Positions 10,399 to 22,601 of a stretch of DNA of 64,000 nucleotides are shown here, in pieces. The notes beneath the pieces were generated by a model that saw only the letters and a program-made list of their open reading frames with translations, made no database searches and was not told the DNA's origin. Every line of letters starts with the position of its first letter. The stretch's first letter is position 1. The DNA lies in contig NC_132915.1 of assembly GCF_047675955.1 (NCBI RefSeq), positions 51,412,026-51,476,025 of the forward strand, written 5' to 3'. A program made the position numbers and the translations under genes. The stretch is from Chlorocebus sabaeus (Eukaryota > Chordata > Mammalia > Primates > Cercopithecidae).

Positions 10399-13300
10399 AT
10401 GACAGGATCAGATCCATATGTAACAATACTAACTTTAAACGTAAATGAGCAACATGCCCCAATTAAAAGACACTGAATGTCAAGATGGATAAAGAACCAA
10501 GACCCATTGGTATGCTGTCTTTAAGAGACCTAGCTCATATGCAAAGACACACATAGGCTCAAAAATAAAGAAATGAAGGAAAATTTACCAAGCAAATGGA
10601 AAACAGAAAAAAACAGGAGCTGGAATCTTAGTTTCTGACCAAACATATTTTAAACCAACAAAGTTAAACAAAAAACACAAAGAAGGACATTACATAATGA
10701 TAAATGGTTCAACTCAACAAAAATAACTAACTATTCTAAATATATGTGCAACCAACACAGGAGCATCCAGATTCATAAAGCAAGTTCTTAGAGACCTTAG
10801 ACTCCCACACAGTAATAGTAGAAGACTTTAACACCTCATTGACAATATTAGACAGATCATCATGAGAGAAAATTAATGAAGCTATTTTGGACCTAAACTC
10901 TGCTCAAGATCCAGTGGACCTTATAGATATCAACAAAATTCTTCAACCAAAAATGAGAGAATATGCATTTTTCTCAATACCATATGACATTTACTGTAAA
11001 ACTGATCACATAATTGGAAGTAAAACACTCCTAACAAGTGCAAAAGAACTGAAATCATACCAAACAATCTTTCAGACCACAGCACAATCAAATTAGAACT
11101 CAAGATTAAGAAATTTACTCAAAAACAAACAACTACATGGACAACCTGCTCCTGAATGACTTTTGGGCAAATAATTAAATTAAGCCACAAATCAAGAATT
11201 TATTTGAAAGTAATGAGAACAAAGATACAATGTACCAGAATCTCTGGGACACAGCTAAGGCAATGTAAGAGGGAAATATATAGCACTAAATGCCTACATC
11301 AAAAAGCTAGAAAAGATCTCAAGTTAAGAACCTAACATCACAACTAAGATAACTAGAGAACCAAGAGTAACAAACCCAAAAGCTAGCAGAAGACAATAAA
11401 TAACCATGATGAGAGCTAAACTGAAGGAGATATGGACATGAAAAACCCTTCACAAAATCAGCAAATCAAGGAGCTAGTTTTTTGACAAAATTATTAAAAT
11501 AGACTGCTAGCTAGACTAATAAGAAAAAAGCGAAGATTCAAATAAACACAATTGGAAACAATAAGGGAGATATTACCACTGACCCCACAAAAATACAAGT
11601 AACCATCAGAGAACACTGTAAACACCTCTAATCACATAAACTAGAAAATCTAGAAGAAATGTATCAATTCCTGGACACATATACCCTCCCAAGACTGAAT
11701 CAGGAAGCAACTGAATCTACAAAAGACCAATAATGAGTTCTGAAATTGAGGCAGTAATAAACAGCCTACCAACCAAAAAAAGCCCAGGACCAGACAGATT
11801 TACAGCTGAATTCTATAATTGGTACAAAGAAGCCCTGAAACTATTCTAGAAAATTGAAAAGGAGGGACTCCTCCCTAACTCAATCTCTGAGGCTAGCATC
11901 ATCCTGATACCAAAACTTGGCAGAGATATAACAATAAGAAAAAAACTTTAGGCCAATATCCTTGATAAAACTTGATACAAAAATCCTCAACAAAATACTG
12001 GCAAACCAAATCCAGCAGAGCATCAAAAAGCTTATCCACCACAATCAAGTTGGCTTCATCCTGGGATGCAAGCCTGGTTCAACATACACAAATCAATAAA
12101 TGTGATTCACCACATAAACGGAAGTAAAGACAAAACCACATGGTTATCTCAATAGATGCAGAAAAGGGCTTCAATAAAATTCAACATGCCTTCCTGTTAA
12201 AAACTCTCAAAAAACTAGGTATTGAAGGAACATACCTCAAAATATTAGGAGCCAAATATGGAAAACCCACAGACAATATCAATTTTACCAATATTGAATG
12301 AGCAAAAGCTGGAAGCATTACCCTGAAAATTAGCACAAGACAAGGTTGCCCTCTTTCACCACTTCTATTCAACATAGCATTAGAAGTTCTGGCCAGGGCA
12401 ATTACGCAAGAGAAATAAATAAAGGTATTCAAATAGGAAGAGAGAAAGTAAAACTATCTCTGCTTTCAGATGACATGATTCTATATCTAGAAAACCCCAT
12501 AGTCTCAGCCAAAAAGTTTCTTATGCTGATAAGCAACTTCAGCAAAGTCTCAGGATACAAAACCAATGTGAAAAAATTGCTAGCATTCCTATACACAAAC
12601 AACAGTCAAGCCAAGAGCCAAATCATGAATGAACTCCCATTTACAATTGCCACAAAAGAGTAAAATACCTAGGAATACAACTAACAAGGGAAGTGAAGGG
12701 CCTCCTCAAGGAAAACTACAAACCACTGCTCAAAGAAGTCAGAGATGACACAAACAAATGAAAAGCCATTTCATGCTTGTGGACAGGAAGAATCAATATC
12801 GTGAGCATGGCCATACCACCCAAAGCAATTTATAGATCCAATCTATTCCCATTAAAATGCCACTGACATTCTTCACAGAATTAGAAAAAATTGTTTAACA
12901 AATTGATATGGAACCAAAAAAGAGCCCAAATAGCCAAGGCAATCCTAAGCAAAAAATAAATAAATAGATAAATAAATAAATAAAGCTAGAGTCATCACAC
13001 TACCTTATTTTAAACTGTATTACAGGGCTACAGTAACCAAAACAGCATGGTACTGGTCCAAGAACAGATACATAGACCAAGGAACATAATAGAGAACCCA
13101 GAAATAAGACTGCACACTTACAACCATCTGATCTTTGACAAAACTGACAAAAACAAACAATGGGGAAAAGATTTCCTGTGCAATAAGTTGTGCTGGGATA
13201 ACTGGCTAGCCATATGCAGATGGTATACTTCCTTATACCATCAACGAAAATCAACTCAAGATGGATGGAATACTCAAATGTAAAACCCAAACCTATCAAA

Positions 13301-14209
13301 ATCCTAGAAGAAAATCTAGACAACACCAAACAGGACATAGGAATGGGCAAAGATTTCATGATAAAGATGCCAAAAGCAAATGCATCAAAAGCAAAAATTG
13401 ACAAATGAGATCTAATTAAACTAAAAAGCTTCTGCACAGCCAAAGAAACTATCAACTGAGTAAACAGACAACCTACAGAATGGGAAGACATTTTTGCAAT
13501 CTATGAAAGTGACAAAGTCTAATATTCAGCATCTATAAAGAACTTAAACAAATTTACAAAGAAAAACAACTTCATTAAAAAGTGGGCAAAGGACATGAAC
13601 AGACACTTTTCAAAAGAAGACATACAGGTGGCCAACAAACATATGAAAAAAGCTCAACATCACTGATCATTAGAGAAATGCAAATCAAAACCACAATGAG
13701 ATACCGTCTCACACCTGCCAGAATGGCTATTATTAAAAAGTCAAGAAGCAACAGATGCTGGTGACGTTCTGGAGAAAAAAATGCTTTTACACTGTTGGTG
13801 AGAGTATAAATTAGTTCAACCATTGTGGAAGACAGTGTGACGATTCCTCAAAGACTTAGAGGCAGAAATACCAAATACCATTTGACCCAGCAATCCCATT
13901 ACTGGGTGTGTATGCAAAGGAATATAAATCGTTCTATTATAAAGATACATGCACACATATGTTCATTGCAGCTCTATTCACAATAGCAAAGACATGGAAT
14001 CAATCTAAATGCCCATCTGTGATAGACTCAATAAAAAGAATGTGGTACATATATACATATACACCATGGAATACTGTGCCACCATAAAAAGGAACGAGAT
14101 CATGTTCTTTTTAGGGACATGGATGGAGCTGGAGGCCATTATCCTTAGAGAACTAACACAGGACCAGAAAACCAAAAGCCACGTGTTCTCACTTATAAAT
14201 GGGAGCTGA
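10399..14209 (+). pseudogene. L1 ORF2 (endonuclease and reverse transcriptase) pseudogene
   Basis: ORF2 starts near ATGACAGGATCAG and ends near 14,209. Pieces of the endonuclease domain (for example IDINKILQPKMREYAFF at 10,887-11,096), the reverse transcriptase domain and the C-terminal segment (14,009-14,209) can be read in different frames. The reverse transcriptase catalytic box appears as LSDD instead of FADD (12,346-12,663), and many stops interrupt the rest. No activity is possible. Confidence 0.9.
12954..12984 (+). repeat. (TAAA)n microsatellite inside L1 ORF2
   Basis: A tetranucleotide run replaces the short A-rich text expected after CTAAGCAAAAA in ORF2, so it arose inside the element. 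Confidence 0.85.
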
Positions 14210-14440
14210 ATAATGAAAACACATAGACACATTGGGATGAACAACACACACTGAGGTGGGAGGAGGGAGAGCATCAGGATACAGAGCTAATGGATGCTGG
14301 GCTTAGTATCTGGGTGATAGGATGATCTGTGCAGCAAACCACAAAAGATTTACCTATGTACAATTTACCTATGTAACAAACAAGCACATCCTGCCCATGT
14401 AACCTGGAACTTAAAATAAAAATCTGAAATAAAAAAAAAT

Positions 14441-14856
14441 TGCGGCACCTATCGACCCGTCACCTAAGTTCAAAGTCCAGCATGCATTAACTATTTTTCC
14501 CGATGCCCTCCCTCCCTATGCCCACCTCCCCAACCCCAGTTGTTCCCCTCCCTGGGCTTTTGTGTTCACCTTGTTCTGCTCCCACTTACAAGTGAGAACA
14601 TGCAGTGTTTGGTTTTTGTTCCTCTGTTAGTATGCTGAGGATAATGGCTTCCAGCTCCATCCATGTTCCTGCAAAGGACATGATCTCATTTCTTTTTATG
14701 GCTGCATAGTATTCCATGGTGTATACATACCACATTTTCTTTATCCAGTCTATCACTGATGGACATTTGGTTTAATTCCATGTTTCTGCTATTGTGAATA
14801 GTGCTGCAATGAACATACACATGCATGTATGTTTATAATAGAATGATTTATATTCC
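14441..14856 (-). mobile_element. Inverted L1 3' end fragment lacking its tail
   Basis: On the minus strand this reads as the last part of L1 ORF2 and part of the 3' UTR (on the plus strand CAGCTCCATCCATGTTCCTG and GGCTGCATAGTATTCCATGG are visible). The terminal part of the 3' UTR and the poly-A are missing. It is joined directly to the A-rich end of the preceding plus-strand L1, and ends at GAAAAAGGATTTCT, which includes the right copy of the target-duplication candidate. Confidence 0.85.
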
Positions 14857-14860
14857 GAAA

Positions 14861-15254
14861 AAGGATTTCTTTGTAACCCACTCATTTCAATTTACATTTT
14901 ATTTTATGCATTTTCCAAGTCATTGGACAGCGATTAACGTATTCAGAAATCTTTGTGTTAATCTATGATTATTCAATAGCATAATTACCTAAAATGGGAC
15001 TCCTATATCAGAGTATACATATTTTTAAATTTTTAGTATCTATAGCCTGATTATCCCCCAGAAATTGTCTTCTAATTCCATTTCCAGAAAATCATTACCC
15101 ATTTTAATTCAACTGCATCAGTATAAAATATTAACATGTTACTTTTTGTTTAATTGTTGTATGAAATATTACGTTTTTATTTTCTTTAATATTTTGTGAG
15201 AATTAATTATTTTCTGATGCTTTTTAAAAAATTCTTTTAAAAATGTTTGCATCT
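14861..15254 (-). repeat. Old LINE-like sequence, antisense, right of the L1
   Basis: CTTTGTAACCCACTCATTTC, TATGCATTTTCCAAGTCATT and CTAAAATGGGACTCCTATAT resemble the antisense 3' region of old L1M elements. They continue the text found left of 7,575. The match is diverged and the family uncertain. Confidence 0.4.
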
Positions 15255-15255
15255 T

Positions 15256-15548
15256 GCCCAGTGCAGTGGCTTGCATCTGTAATCTCTACACTTTGGGAGG
15301 CCTAGGGGTGCAGATCACTTGAGGTCAGAAATTCAAGACCAGCCTGACCAATGTGATGAAATCCTATCTCTACTAAAAATACAAAAATTAGCCAGGCATG
15401 CTGGAATGCCCCTGTAATCCCAGCTACTTGGGAGGCTGGGGCAGGAGAATCACTTGAACCCAGCAGGTGGAGGTTGCAGTGAGCTGAGATTGCACCACTG
15501 CACTCCAGCCTGGGTGACAGAGCGCGACTCCATCTCAAAAAGAAAAGC
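15256..15548 (+). repeat. AluS-type SINE
   Basis: Both arms are present, from GCCCAGTGCAGTGGCTTGCA to GCACTCCAGCCTGGGTGACA, with a short A-rich tail. A GACCAGCCTGACCAATGTGA phrase fits AluS. AAAATGT precedes and follows it and may be part of the target duplication. Confidence 0.92.
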
Positions 15549-15796
15549 AAAATGTCTATCTGTAATCATAATTCTTTGCGTAATTTTTATTCATGTTTCC
15601 CCAGCTTTCTATTTTAGGGCTCATCCTATGGATTTGTGAAGTCTTTGTCTATAGTAAATATATAAATACTGTATCTTCTCTCATTAAATATTTTTCCAGC
15701 GTTTTCTTTTAATTTTATTTTTTCCTGAAGAGTTTTTACAGTGGTTTTTATTGTTATTACTTTCAAAGATTATACTTAGAAAGTCCTTCTCATTTA
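15549..15796 (-). repeat. Probable old L1M sequence, antisense
   Basis: A TTTTTCCAGCGTTTTCTTTT segment with surrounding T-rich text resembles antisense old L1 sequence. The match is weak. No gene was seen. Confidence 0.3.
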
Positions 15797-16086
15797 GGCT
15801 GGGTGCGGTGGCTCACACCCATGATCCCAGCACTTTGGGAGGATGAGGCAGGTGAATCACAAGGTCAGGAGATCAAAATCATCTTGGTTAACATGGTGAA
15901 ACCCCATCTCTACTAAAAAATACAAAAAAAATTAGCTGGGTGTGGTGGCGGGCACCTGTAGTCCCAGCTACTCGGGGGCTGAGGCAGGAGAATGGCATGA
16001 ACCCAGGAGGTAGAGCTTGCAGTGAGCTGAGATGGTGCTACTGCACTCCAGCCTGGGCGACAGAGCGAAACTCCATCTCAAAAAAA

Positions 16087-16104
<18 letters not shown>
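15797..16104 (+). repeat. AluY-type SINE
   Basis: A complete two-arm Alu with AATGGCATGAACCCAGGAGG and GAGCTTGCAGTGAGCTGAGA phrases typical of AluY, ending in a pure A run of about 25 bases. Confidence 0.92.
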
Positions 16105-16120
<16 letters not shown>

Positions 16121-16123
16121 TAT
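16105..16123. repeat. (TA)n run at the Alu tail
   Basis: A TA dinucleotide run directly after the Alu poly-A, a common microsatellite seed. Confidence 0.85.
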
Positions 16124-16524
16124 GTATACACTTAAATTTGCTTCATGTTGATTTATGATTTAAAAAAATACTTAAGTTTCTATTCTTTCTGGAAAGATCA
16201 TATGAGGGGAGGCACTGAAAACATTTTCCAGTTATTTTATTTCCATATTATATAATGAATAATATTTTCTTTCCCTACTTATTTTTTAATAGCAACTTTA
16301 TTACATACAAACGTTTATGTTCACTCTGGCATATAACACTGCAATGATTTGCACATAAATGGGTTTTGAAGATAGTAGAAAGACATACTGTTTCCTCAGT
16401 AGATTGTTAGAAGATGCCTTGTGTAGACTTCTTTTGTATCTCCTATAGTACTTTGAATGTGGTAGCCAATAAAAACTTCTTGTATGACATGAATGATTGA
16501 TGAGTTATAGATATGCCTGGGAAA
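16124..16524. other. Sequence with no recognised feature
   Basis: AT-rich, no repeat family or exon recognised. The last bases (GCCTGGGAAAG) flank the next L1. Confidence 0.5.
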
Positions 16525-16774
16525 GTTTTTTTGATTTTTAATTTAACTGCTCTTTTAAGTTCAGGGGTAGGTTATTATATAAATAAATGCAGGTTTGTTA
16601 TATAAATAAACTTGTGTCATGGGAATTTGTTGTACAGATTATTTCATCACCCAGGTATGAAGCCCCATACCCAGTAATTATTTTTCCTGATCCTCTCCCT
16701 CCTCACAATCTCCATCCTCTGATAGGCCCCAGTAGGTGTTTTTTCCCTGCTATGTGTCCATGTGTTCTCATCAT

Positions 16775-19700
16775 TCAGCTCCCACTTATAAGTGAGAACA
16801 TGTGGTATTTTGTTTTTTTTTTTTTCCTGCATTGGTTCACTAAGGATAATGGCCTCCAGCTCCATCCATGTCCCTGGAAATGACATTATCTCATTCTTTT
16901 TTATGGCTACATAGTATTTCATGGTGTATCTGTGTCATATTTTATCAAGTCTACCATTGATGGGTATTTAGATTGATTCCTGTCTTTTCTATTGTGAATA
17001 GTGCTGCAGTGAACATATGCATGCATGTGTCTTTATAATAGAATGGTTTATATTCATTTTGGTATATACCCAGTAATGGGATAGCTGAGACAAATAGTAT
17101 TTGAGGAATCACCACATTGTCTTCCTCAATAGTTGAACTAATTTACATTCACACCAACTTTGTATAAGTATCTTTTTTCTCTGCAACCCCACCAGGGTCT
17201 GTTGTTTTTTGACTTTTTTATAGCCATTCTGACTGGTGTAAGATGCTATCTTATTGTGATTTTTATTTGAATTTTTCTAATAATCAGTGATGTTGAGTTT
17301 TTTTTCCCTATGATTGTTGGCCTCACATATGTCTTTTGAGAAGTGTCTGTTCTTGTCCTTTGCCCACTTTTTAATGAGGTTGTTTATTTTTTCCTTGTAA
17401 ATTTGTTTAAGTTCCTTATAGATGCTGGATATTAGACCTTTTTCATGTATGTAGTTTGCAAAAGTGTTCTCCCATTCTGTAGGTTGTTTGTTCACTCTGT
17501 TGATGGTTTCTTCCCTGTGTAGAATCTATTTAGCTTAATTAGATCCCATATGTTAACTTTTGCTTTTGTTGCAATTGCTTTTAGCATCTTCATATGAAAT
17601 CTTTCCCCATTCCTATATCCTGTTTGATATCGCCTAGGTTTTATTCTAGGGTTTTGATTATTTTTGGGTTTTGCATTTTATGTCTGCAATCCAACTTGAG
17701 TTGATTTTTGTGTATGGTATAAGGAAGGGGTCTAGTTTTAATTTTCTGTATATGGTTAGCCAGTTTTCCCAGCACCATTTATTGAATAGGAAATCCTTTC
17801 CCAATTGCTTGTTTTTGCCAGGTTTGTTGAAGATTAGATAGTTGTGGGCTTGCAGTCTTATTTCTTGGTTCTCTATTATGTTCCTTGGTCTATGCATCTG
17901 TTCTAGTACCAGTACCATGCTGCTGTTTTGGTTACTGTAGCCCTGCAGTATAGTTGAAGTCATGTAGCATGATGCCTCCAACTTTGCTTTTTCGCTTAGG
18001 ACTGCCTTGGCTATTCGGGCTCTTTTTTGATTCCATATGAGTTTTAAAATAGTTTTTTTCTAATTATGTGAAGAATGTCAATAAAATGTCAATAGCATTT
18101 TAATGGTAATAGCATTGCATCTATAAATTACTTTGGGCAGTATGGCCATTTTCACAATATTGATTCTATTCATGAGCAAGGAATGTTTTCCCATTTGTTT
18201 GTGTCATCTTTGATTTCTTTGAGCAGTGTTTTTTACTTCTTCTTGTAGAGATCATTCACTTCTGTGGTTAACTATATTCCTAGATATTTAATTTTTTTGT
18301 TGTTGCAATTGTGAATGAGACTGCATTCCTGATCTGGTCCTCAGCATGACTGTTGTTGGTGTATAGGAATGTTTGTGATTTTTGCATTACTAACATTTTT
18401 CTATCTCAGAGGACAAATTGATTTTTGTATCCTGAGACTTTGTTGAAGTTGTTTATCAACTTAAGGAGCTTTTGGGATGAGGTTATGGGGTTTTCTAGAT
18501 ATAGGATTATATTATCTGCAAACAGGGGCAGTTTGAATTCCTCTGTTCCTATTTCAATGCCTTTATTTTTTTTACTTTCCCTGATTGCCCTGACTGGGAC
18601 TTCTAATGCTATATTGAATAGAAGTGGTGAGAGAGGGCATCCTTTTCTTGTGCTGGTTTTCATGAGGGATACTTCCAGCTTTTGCTCACTTAGTGTCATG
18701 TCGGTCATGGTTTGTCATAGATGGCTCTTATCATTTTGAGGTATGTTCCTTCAATACCTAGCTTATTGAGAGTTTTAACATGAAGAGGTATTGAATTTTA
18801 TTGCAAGTCTTTTCTGCATCTGTTGAGAGAATCATGTGGTTTTTGTCTTTAGTTCTGTTTATGTAATGAGACAAATTTATTGATTTGCATGTGTTGAATG
18901 AAGCTTGCACGCCAGAGAAAAAGCCTACTTGGTTGTAGTGGATAAGTTTTTTGATGTGCTGCTGAATTAGGTTTGCTAGTATATTGCTGAGGATTTTCAC
19001 ATCAATATTCATCACAGACATTGGCTTGACATTTTCTTTTTTCATTGTGTCTCTGCTAGGTTTTGGTATCAGGAAGTTGCTGGCCTCATTGAATGAGTTA
19101 GGGAGGAGACCTTCTTCAAAAGTTTTTTGGAATAGTTTCAGTAGGAATGGTACCAGCTCTTCTTTGTACAACAAGTAGAATTCAGCTGTGTATCTGGCTT
19201 TTCCTGAGCTTTTGTTAGTTGGTAGGCTGTTTATTATTACTCAGTTTCTGAGATCATTATTTGTCTGTTCAGGAATTTAATTTCTCCTTGGTTGAGTCTT
19301 TGGAGGGTGTATATGTCAATAAATTTATTCATTTCTTCTAGATTTTCTAGTTTATATGCATATACATGTTGATAGTATTCACTGATGATTATTTGTATTT
19401 CTGTGGGGTCAATGGTAATATCTCCCTTGTCATTTCTGATTGTGTTTATTTGAACCTTCTCTCTTTTCTTCCATATTAGTCCAGCTAGTGGTCTATTTTA
19501 TTATTAATTTTTAAAGATTTTTTTGATGTTTTGAATGTATTTTCATGTCTCAGTCTCCTTCAGTTTATCCCTAATTTTGTTTTTATTCTTATCTTCAGCT
19601 AGATTTGAGATTCCTTTAGTTGTGATATTAGGTTGTTAACTTGAGGTCTTTCTAACTTTTTGATGTAGGGATGTAGTGCTATAATTTACCACTTACACTC

Positions 19701-20189
19701 TCTTAGCTATGTCCCTGTTATTCTGGTATGTTTTATCTTTGCTCTCATTACTTAGGAAGAACTTCTTCATTTCTGCCTTAATTTCATTACGTACCCAACA
19801 GTCATTCAGGAGCATGTTATTTAATTTTCATGTAATTGTATTATTTTGAGTGAATTTCTTAGTCTTGATTTTTAATTTGATTGTGCTATGGTCTGAGAGA
19901 CTTTTTAAATGATTTTAGTACTTTTGCGTTTGCTCAGGAGTGTTTTATGTGCAGTTATGTGATTGATTTTAGAGTTTGTGCCATGTAACAATAAGAAAAA
20001 GTTACAGTCTATTGTTTTTGGATGGAGAGTACTCCAGATGTCTATCAGGTCTATTTGATCTAGTGCTGAGTTCATGTGCTAAATATTTTTGTTAAATTTT
20101 TAGATTAATTTTTTGTCTGGATAATCTATCTAATAATGTCAGTGCAGTGTTAAAGTCTCTTACTATTATTGTGTGGGAGTATATGTCTT
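16775..20189 (-). pseudogene. L1 ORF2 pseudogene, 5' end deleted
   Basis: Reading on the minus strand, the C-terminal end is at 16,775 and the reverse transcriptase region lies at about 18,400-19,170. One open piece reads LPNSFNEASNFLIPKPSRDT and HYNQVGFFSGVQASFN, typical of the L1 reverse transcriptase fingers and palm. The catalytic box reads LFADNIILYLENP, so the second aspartate of FADD is changed to N. Many stops follow. The start of the endonuclease domain is missing because of the junction near 20,190. Confidence 0.88.
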
Positions 20190-20294
20190 TTTGTCAGTGG
20201 AGTTCTCTTCATTTCCTGCATTTGAATGTTGGCCTCTCTAGCAAGGTTGGAGAAATTCTTATGTATAATGTCCTGAAATATTCTTTCCATGTTG
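20190..20294 (-). pseudogene. L1 ORF1 fragment, downstream of the MaLR insertion in element sense
   Basis: On the minus strand the frame reads IIHKNFSNLAREANIQMQEM, the family text of the L1 ORF1 RNA-binding region, then jumps into ORF2 endonuclease text. Only a short ORF1 piece lies on this side of the provirus. Confidence 0.8.
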
Positions 20295-20299
20295 GTTCC
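20295..20299. repeat. Target site duplication GTTCC, left copy
   Basis: Exact 5-base duplication bracketing the MaLR provirus; the right copy is at 22,602-22,606. Five bases is the usual size for this LTR group. Confidence 0.9.
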
Positions 20300-20657
20300 T
20301 GATATGGTTTGGTTGTGTCCCCAACCAAATCTCACCTTGAATTGTAATAATCCCCATGTGTCAAGGGTGGGGCCAGATGGAGGAAACTGCATTAGTGGGG
20401 GCAGTTTCCCCCCTGCTGTTCTCATGGTAGTGAATAAGTCTCATAAGATCTGATGGTTTTATAAAAGTGAGTTCCACTGTACACCCTCTGTTGCCTGCCA
20501 CCATTTAAGATATACTTTTGCTTCTCCTTTGCCTTCTGCCATGACTGTGAGGCCTCCCCAGCTATGTGGAACTGTGAGTCTGTTAAACCTCTTTTTCTTT
20601 ATAAATTACCCTGTCTCAAGTATCCTGTCTTATACAACATGAGAACTGACTAATACA
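20300..20657 (+). repeat. MaLR LTR, 5' copy
   Basis: Starts TGATATGGTTTGG and ends ACTAATACA. Shared phrases with the other LTR include GAATAAGTCTCAT, TCTGATG and AACTGTGAGTC, and the length near 358 bases fits THE1-like LTRs; MST is the alternative. Confidence 0.88.
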
Positions 20658-22248
20658 GTGAATTGGTACTGGTAAAGTGGGGTGCTGCTGTAAAGATACC
20701 CAAAAATGTGGAAATGACTTTGGAACTGAGAATCAGGCAGAGGTTGGGTTAGTTTGGAGAGCTCAGAAGAGGATAGCAAGAAGTTTGAAGGGAAAGTTTG
20801 GATCTTCCTAGAGACTTGTTGAATGGCTTTGACCAAAATCCTGACATTGATATGTGGACAATAAAGTTCAGATTGAGGTGGTCTCACATGGAGATGAAGA
20901 CCTTGTTGGAAACTGGAATAAAAGTGACTTTTGCTATGTTTTGGCAAAGAGACTGGCATTTTGCCCCTGCCTTAGAGATCTGTGAAACTTTGAACTTGAG
21001 AGAAATGATTTAGGGTATCTGGCGGAAGAATTTTCTAAGCAGCAGGGCATTCAAGAGGTGACTTCAGTGCTGTTAAATGCATTTGGTTTTATGTATTTGC
21101 ATAGATATGATTTGGAATTGAACATGTTTAAAAGGCAAGCAGAGCATGAAAGTTCAGAAAATGTACAGCCTGATGATGCAACAGAAAAGAAAAACCTAGT
21201 TTCTGAGGATAAATTCAAGCTGGCTTCAGAAGTTTGCATAAGTAATTAGAAGCCAAATGTTAATCACCAAAACAATGGGGAAAATGTCTCCAGGACATGC
21301 CAGAGGTCTTCCAGAAGCCCCTCCCATCACAGACCTGGAGGCCTAAGAGGAAAAAGTGGTCTTGTGGGCTGGGCAGAGGACCTTGCTATGTTGTGCAGTC
21401 TCACGACTTGGTGCCCTGCGCCCCAGCAATGGCTAGAGCTCAGGCCATTGATTCAGAGGGTGCATGACCCAAGCCTTGGTGGACTCCATTTGGTATTGGG
21501 CCTGTGGGTGCACAGAAGTCAAGAACTGAGATTTGGGAACCTCCACCTAGATTTCAGAGGATGTATGGACCTGGAACATACAGGTTCCCGAGGAAGTATG
21601 GAAAGGTCTGGATGAACAGGCAGAAGTTTGCTGCAGGGGTTGGGCCCTCAGGGGGTGGAAGGGAAATGTGGAGCTGGAACCCCTACACAGATTCCCCACT
21701 GGGACACTGCCTAGTGGAGCTAGGGAGAATAGGGCCACCTTCCTCCAGACCTCAGAATGGTAGATCCACCAACACTTTACACCATGTACCTGGAAAAGCC
21801 ACAGACACTCAATGCCAGCCTGTGAAAGCAGCTGGGAGGTGGGGTGGAGCTGCCCAAGAAGCCATGGGAGCTCACCTCTTGCATCTGCAGGACCTGGATA
21901 TGAGATGTGGAGTAAAAGGGGATCATTTCAGAACTTTAAAATTTGGCTGCCGTGCTGGATTTTGGACTTGCATGAGCCTGTAGTCCCCTCTTTTTGGCTG
22001 ACTTTTCCCATTTGGAATGGGTGTATTTACCCAATGCTTGTATCCCCATTGTATCTAGGAAGTAACTAACTTGCTTTTGATTTTGCATGATCATAGGTGG
22101 AAAGGACTTGCCTTGTCAGATGAGAATTTGGACTGTGTGGACTTTTGAGTTAATGCTGAAATGAGTTAAGACTTCAGGGAACTGTTGGGAAAGCATGATT
22201 GGTTTTGAAAGGCGAGAATATGAGATTTGGGAGGGGCCAGGTGTGGAA
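20658..22248 (+). repeat. MaLR internal region (non-coding remnant)
   Basis: Starts GTGAATTGGTACTGG right after the LTR, as in THE1/MST internal sequences. Open frames up to 159 codons (21,504-21,983) occur in the GC-richer right half, but I cannot recognise a conserved domain in them. They are best read as chance frames in an old element. Confidence 0.85.
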
Positions 22249-22601
22249 TAATATGGTTTGGCTGTTTCCCCACCTAAATCTCACATTGAAGTTCAATAAT
22301 CCCCACGTGTCATGCGAGGGACCTGGTAGATATAATTGAATCATGGGAGTGGTTTCCCCCATACTGTTCTCATGACAGTGAATAAGTCTCATGAAATCTG
22401 ATGATTTTATAAAGGAGAGTTTCCCTGAACACACTCTCTTGTCTGCCACCATGTAAGATTTCCCTTTGCTTTTCCTTTGCTTTCTACCATGATTGTGAAT
22501 CCTCCCAGTCATGCTGAACTGTGAGTCCGTTAAACCTCTTCCCTTCATAAATTACCCAGTCTCAGATATGTCTTATTTGTAGCATGAGAACAGATTATAC
22601 A
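22249..22601 (+). repeat. MaLR LTR, 3' copy
   Basis: Starts TAATATGGTTTGG, where the second base of the TG end is changed to A. It ends in ATTATACA before GTTCC. It is diverged from the 5' copy. Confidence 0.88.

Larger units (their letters stand above)
7575..14439 (+). mobile_element. Nearly full-length dead L1 (L1PB/L1MA-age), plus strand
   Basis: A complete L1 layout is visible: a GC-richer 5' UTR starting GAGGAGGACAAATGGC, ORF1 and ORF2 remnants, a 3' UTR with a CTATGTAACAAAC-type phrase, and an A-rich end after AATAAA. Both reading frames are broken by many stops and frameshifts. The 3' end (CCTGGAACTTAAAATAAAA) and the long 5' UTR suggest the L1PB/L1MA age class rather than young L1PA. 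An AGGATTTCT duplication brackets this element together with the inverted fragment that follows. It can no longer move. Confidence 0.9.
20300..22601 (+). mobile_element. Complete MaLR (THE1/MST-type) provirus
   Basis: Two related LTRs (20,300-20,657 and 22,249-22,601) in the same orientation flank a 1.6-kb internal region. The left LTR starts TG and the right LTR ends CA, and exact GTTCC copies flank the whole. A purine-rich tract (GAGATTTGGGAGGGG) precedes the right LTR. MaLRs are non-autonomous endogenous retrovirus-like elements mobilised by ERVL-type enzymes; nothing in the internal region is recognisable as an intact protein. The two LTRs differ at many places, so the insertion is old. 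Confidence 0.9.

Noticed and set aside
13000..13491. 163-codon minus-strand frame
   Set aside because: It is the antisense shadow of L1 ORF2, whose sense pieces are recognisable in the same place.
18425..18739. 104-codon plus-strand frame
   Set aside because: Shadow of the minus-strand L1 reverse transcriptase pseudogene.
21504..21983. 159-codon frame in the MaLR internal region
   Set aside because: No recognisable domain, and the flanking provirus is old and non-coding in its family.
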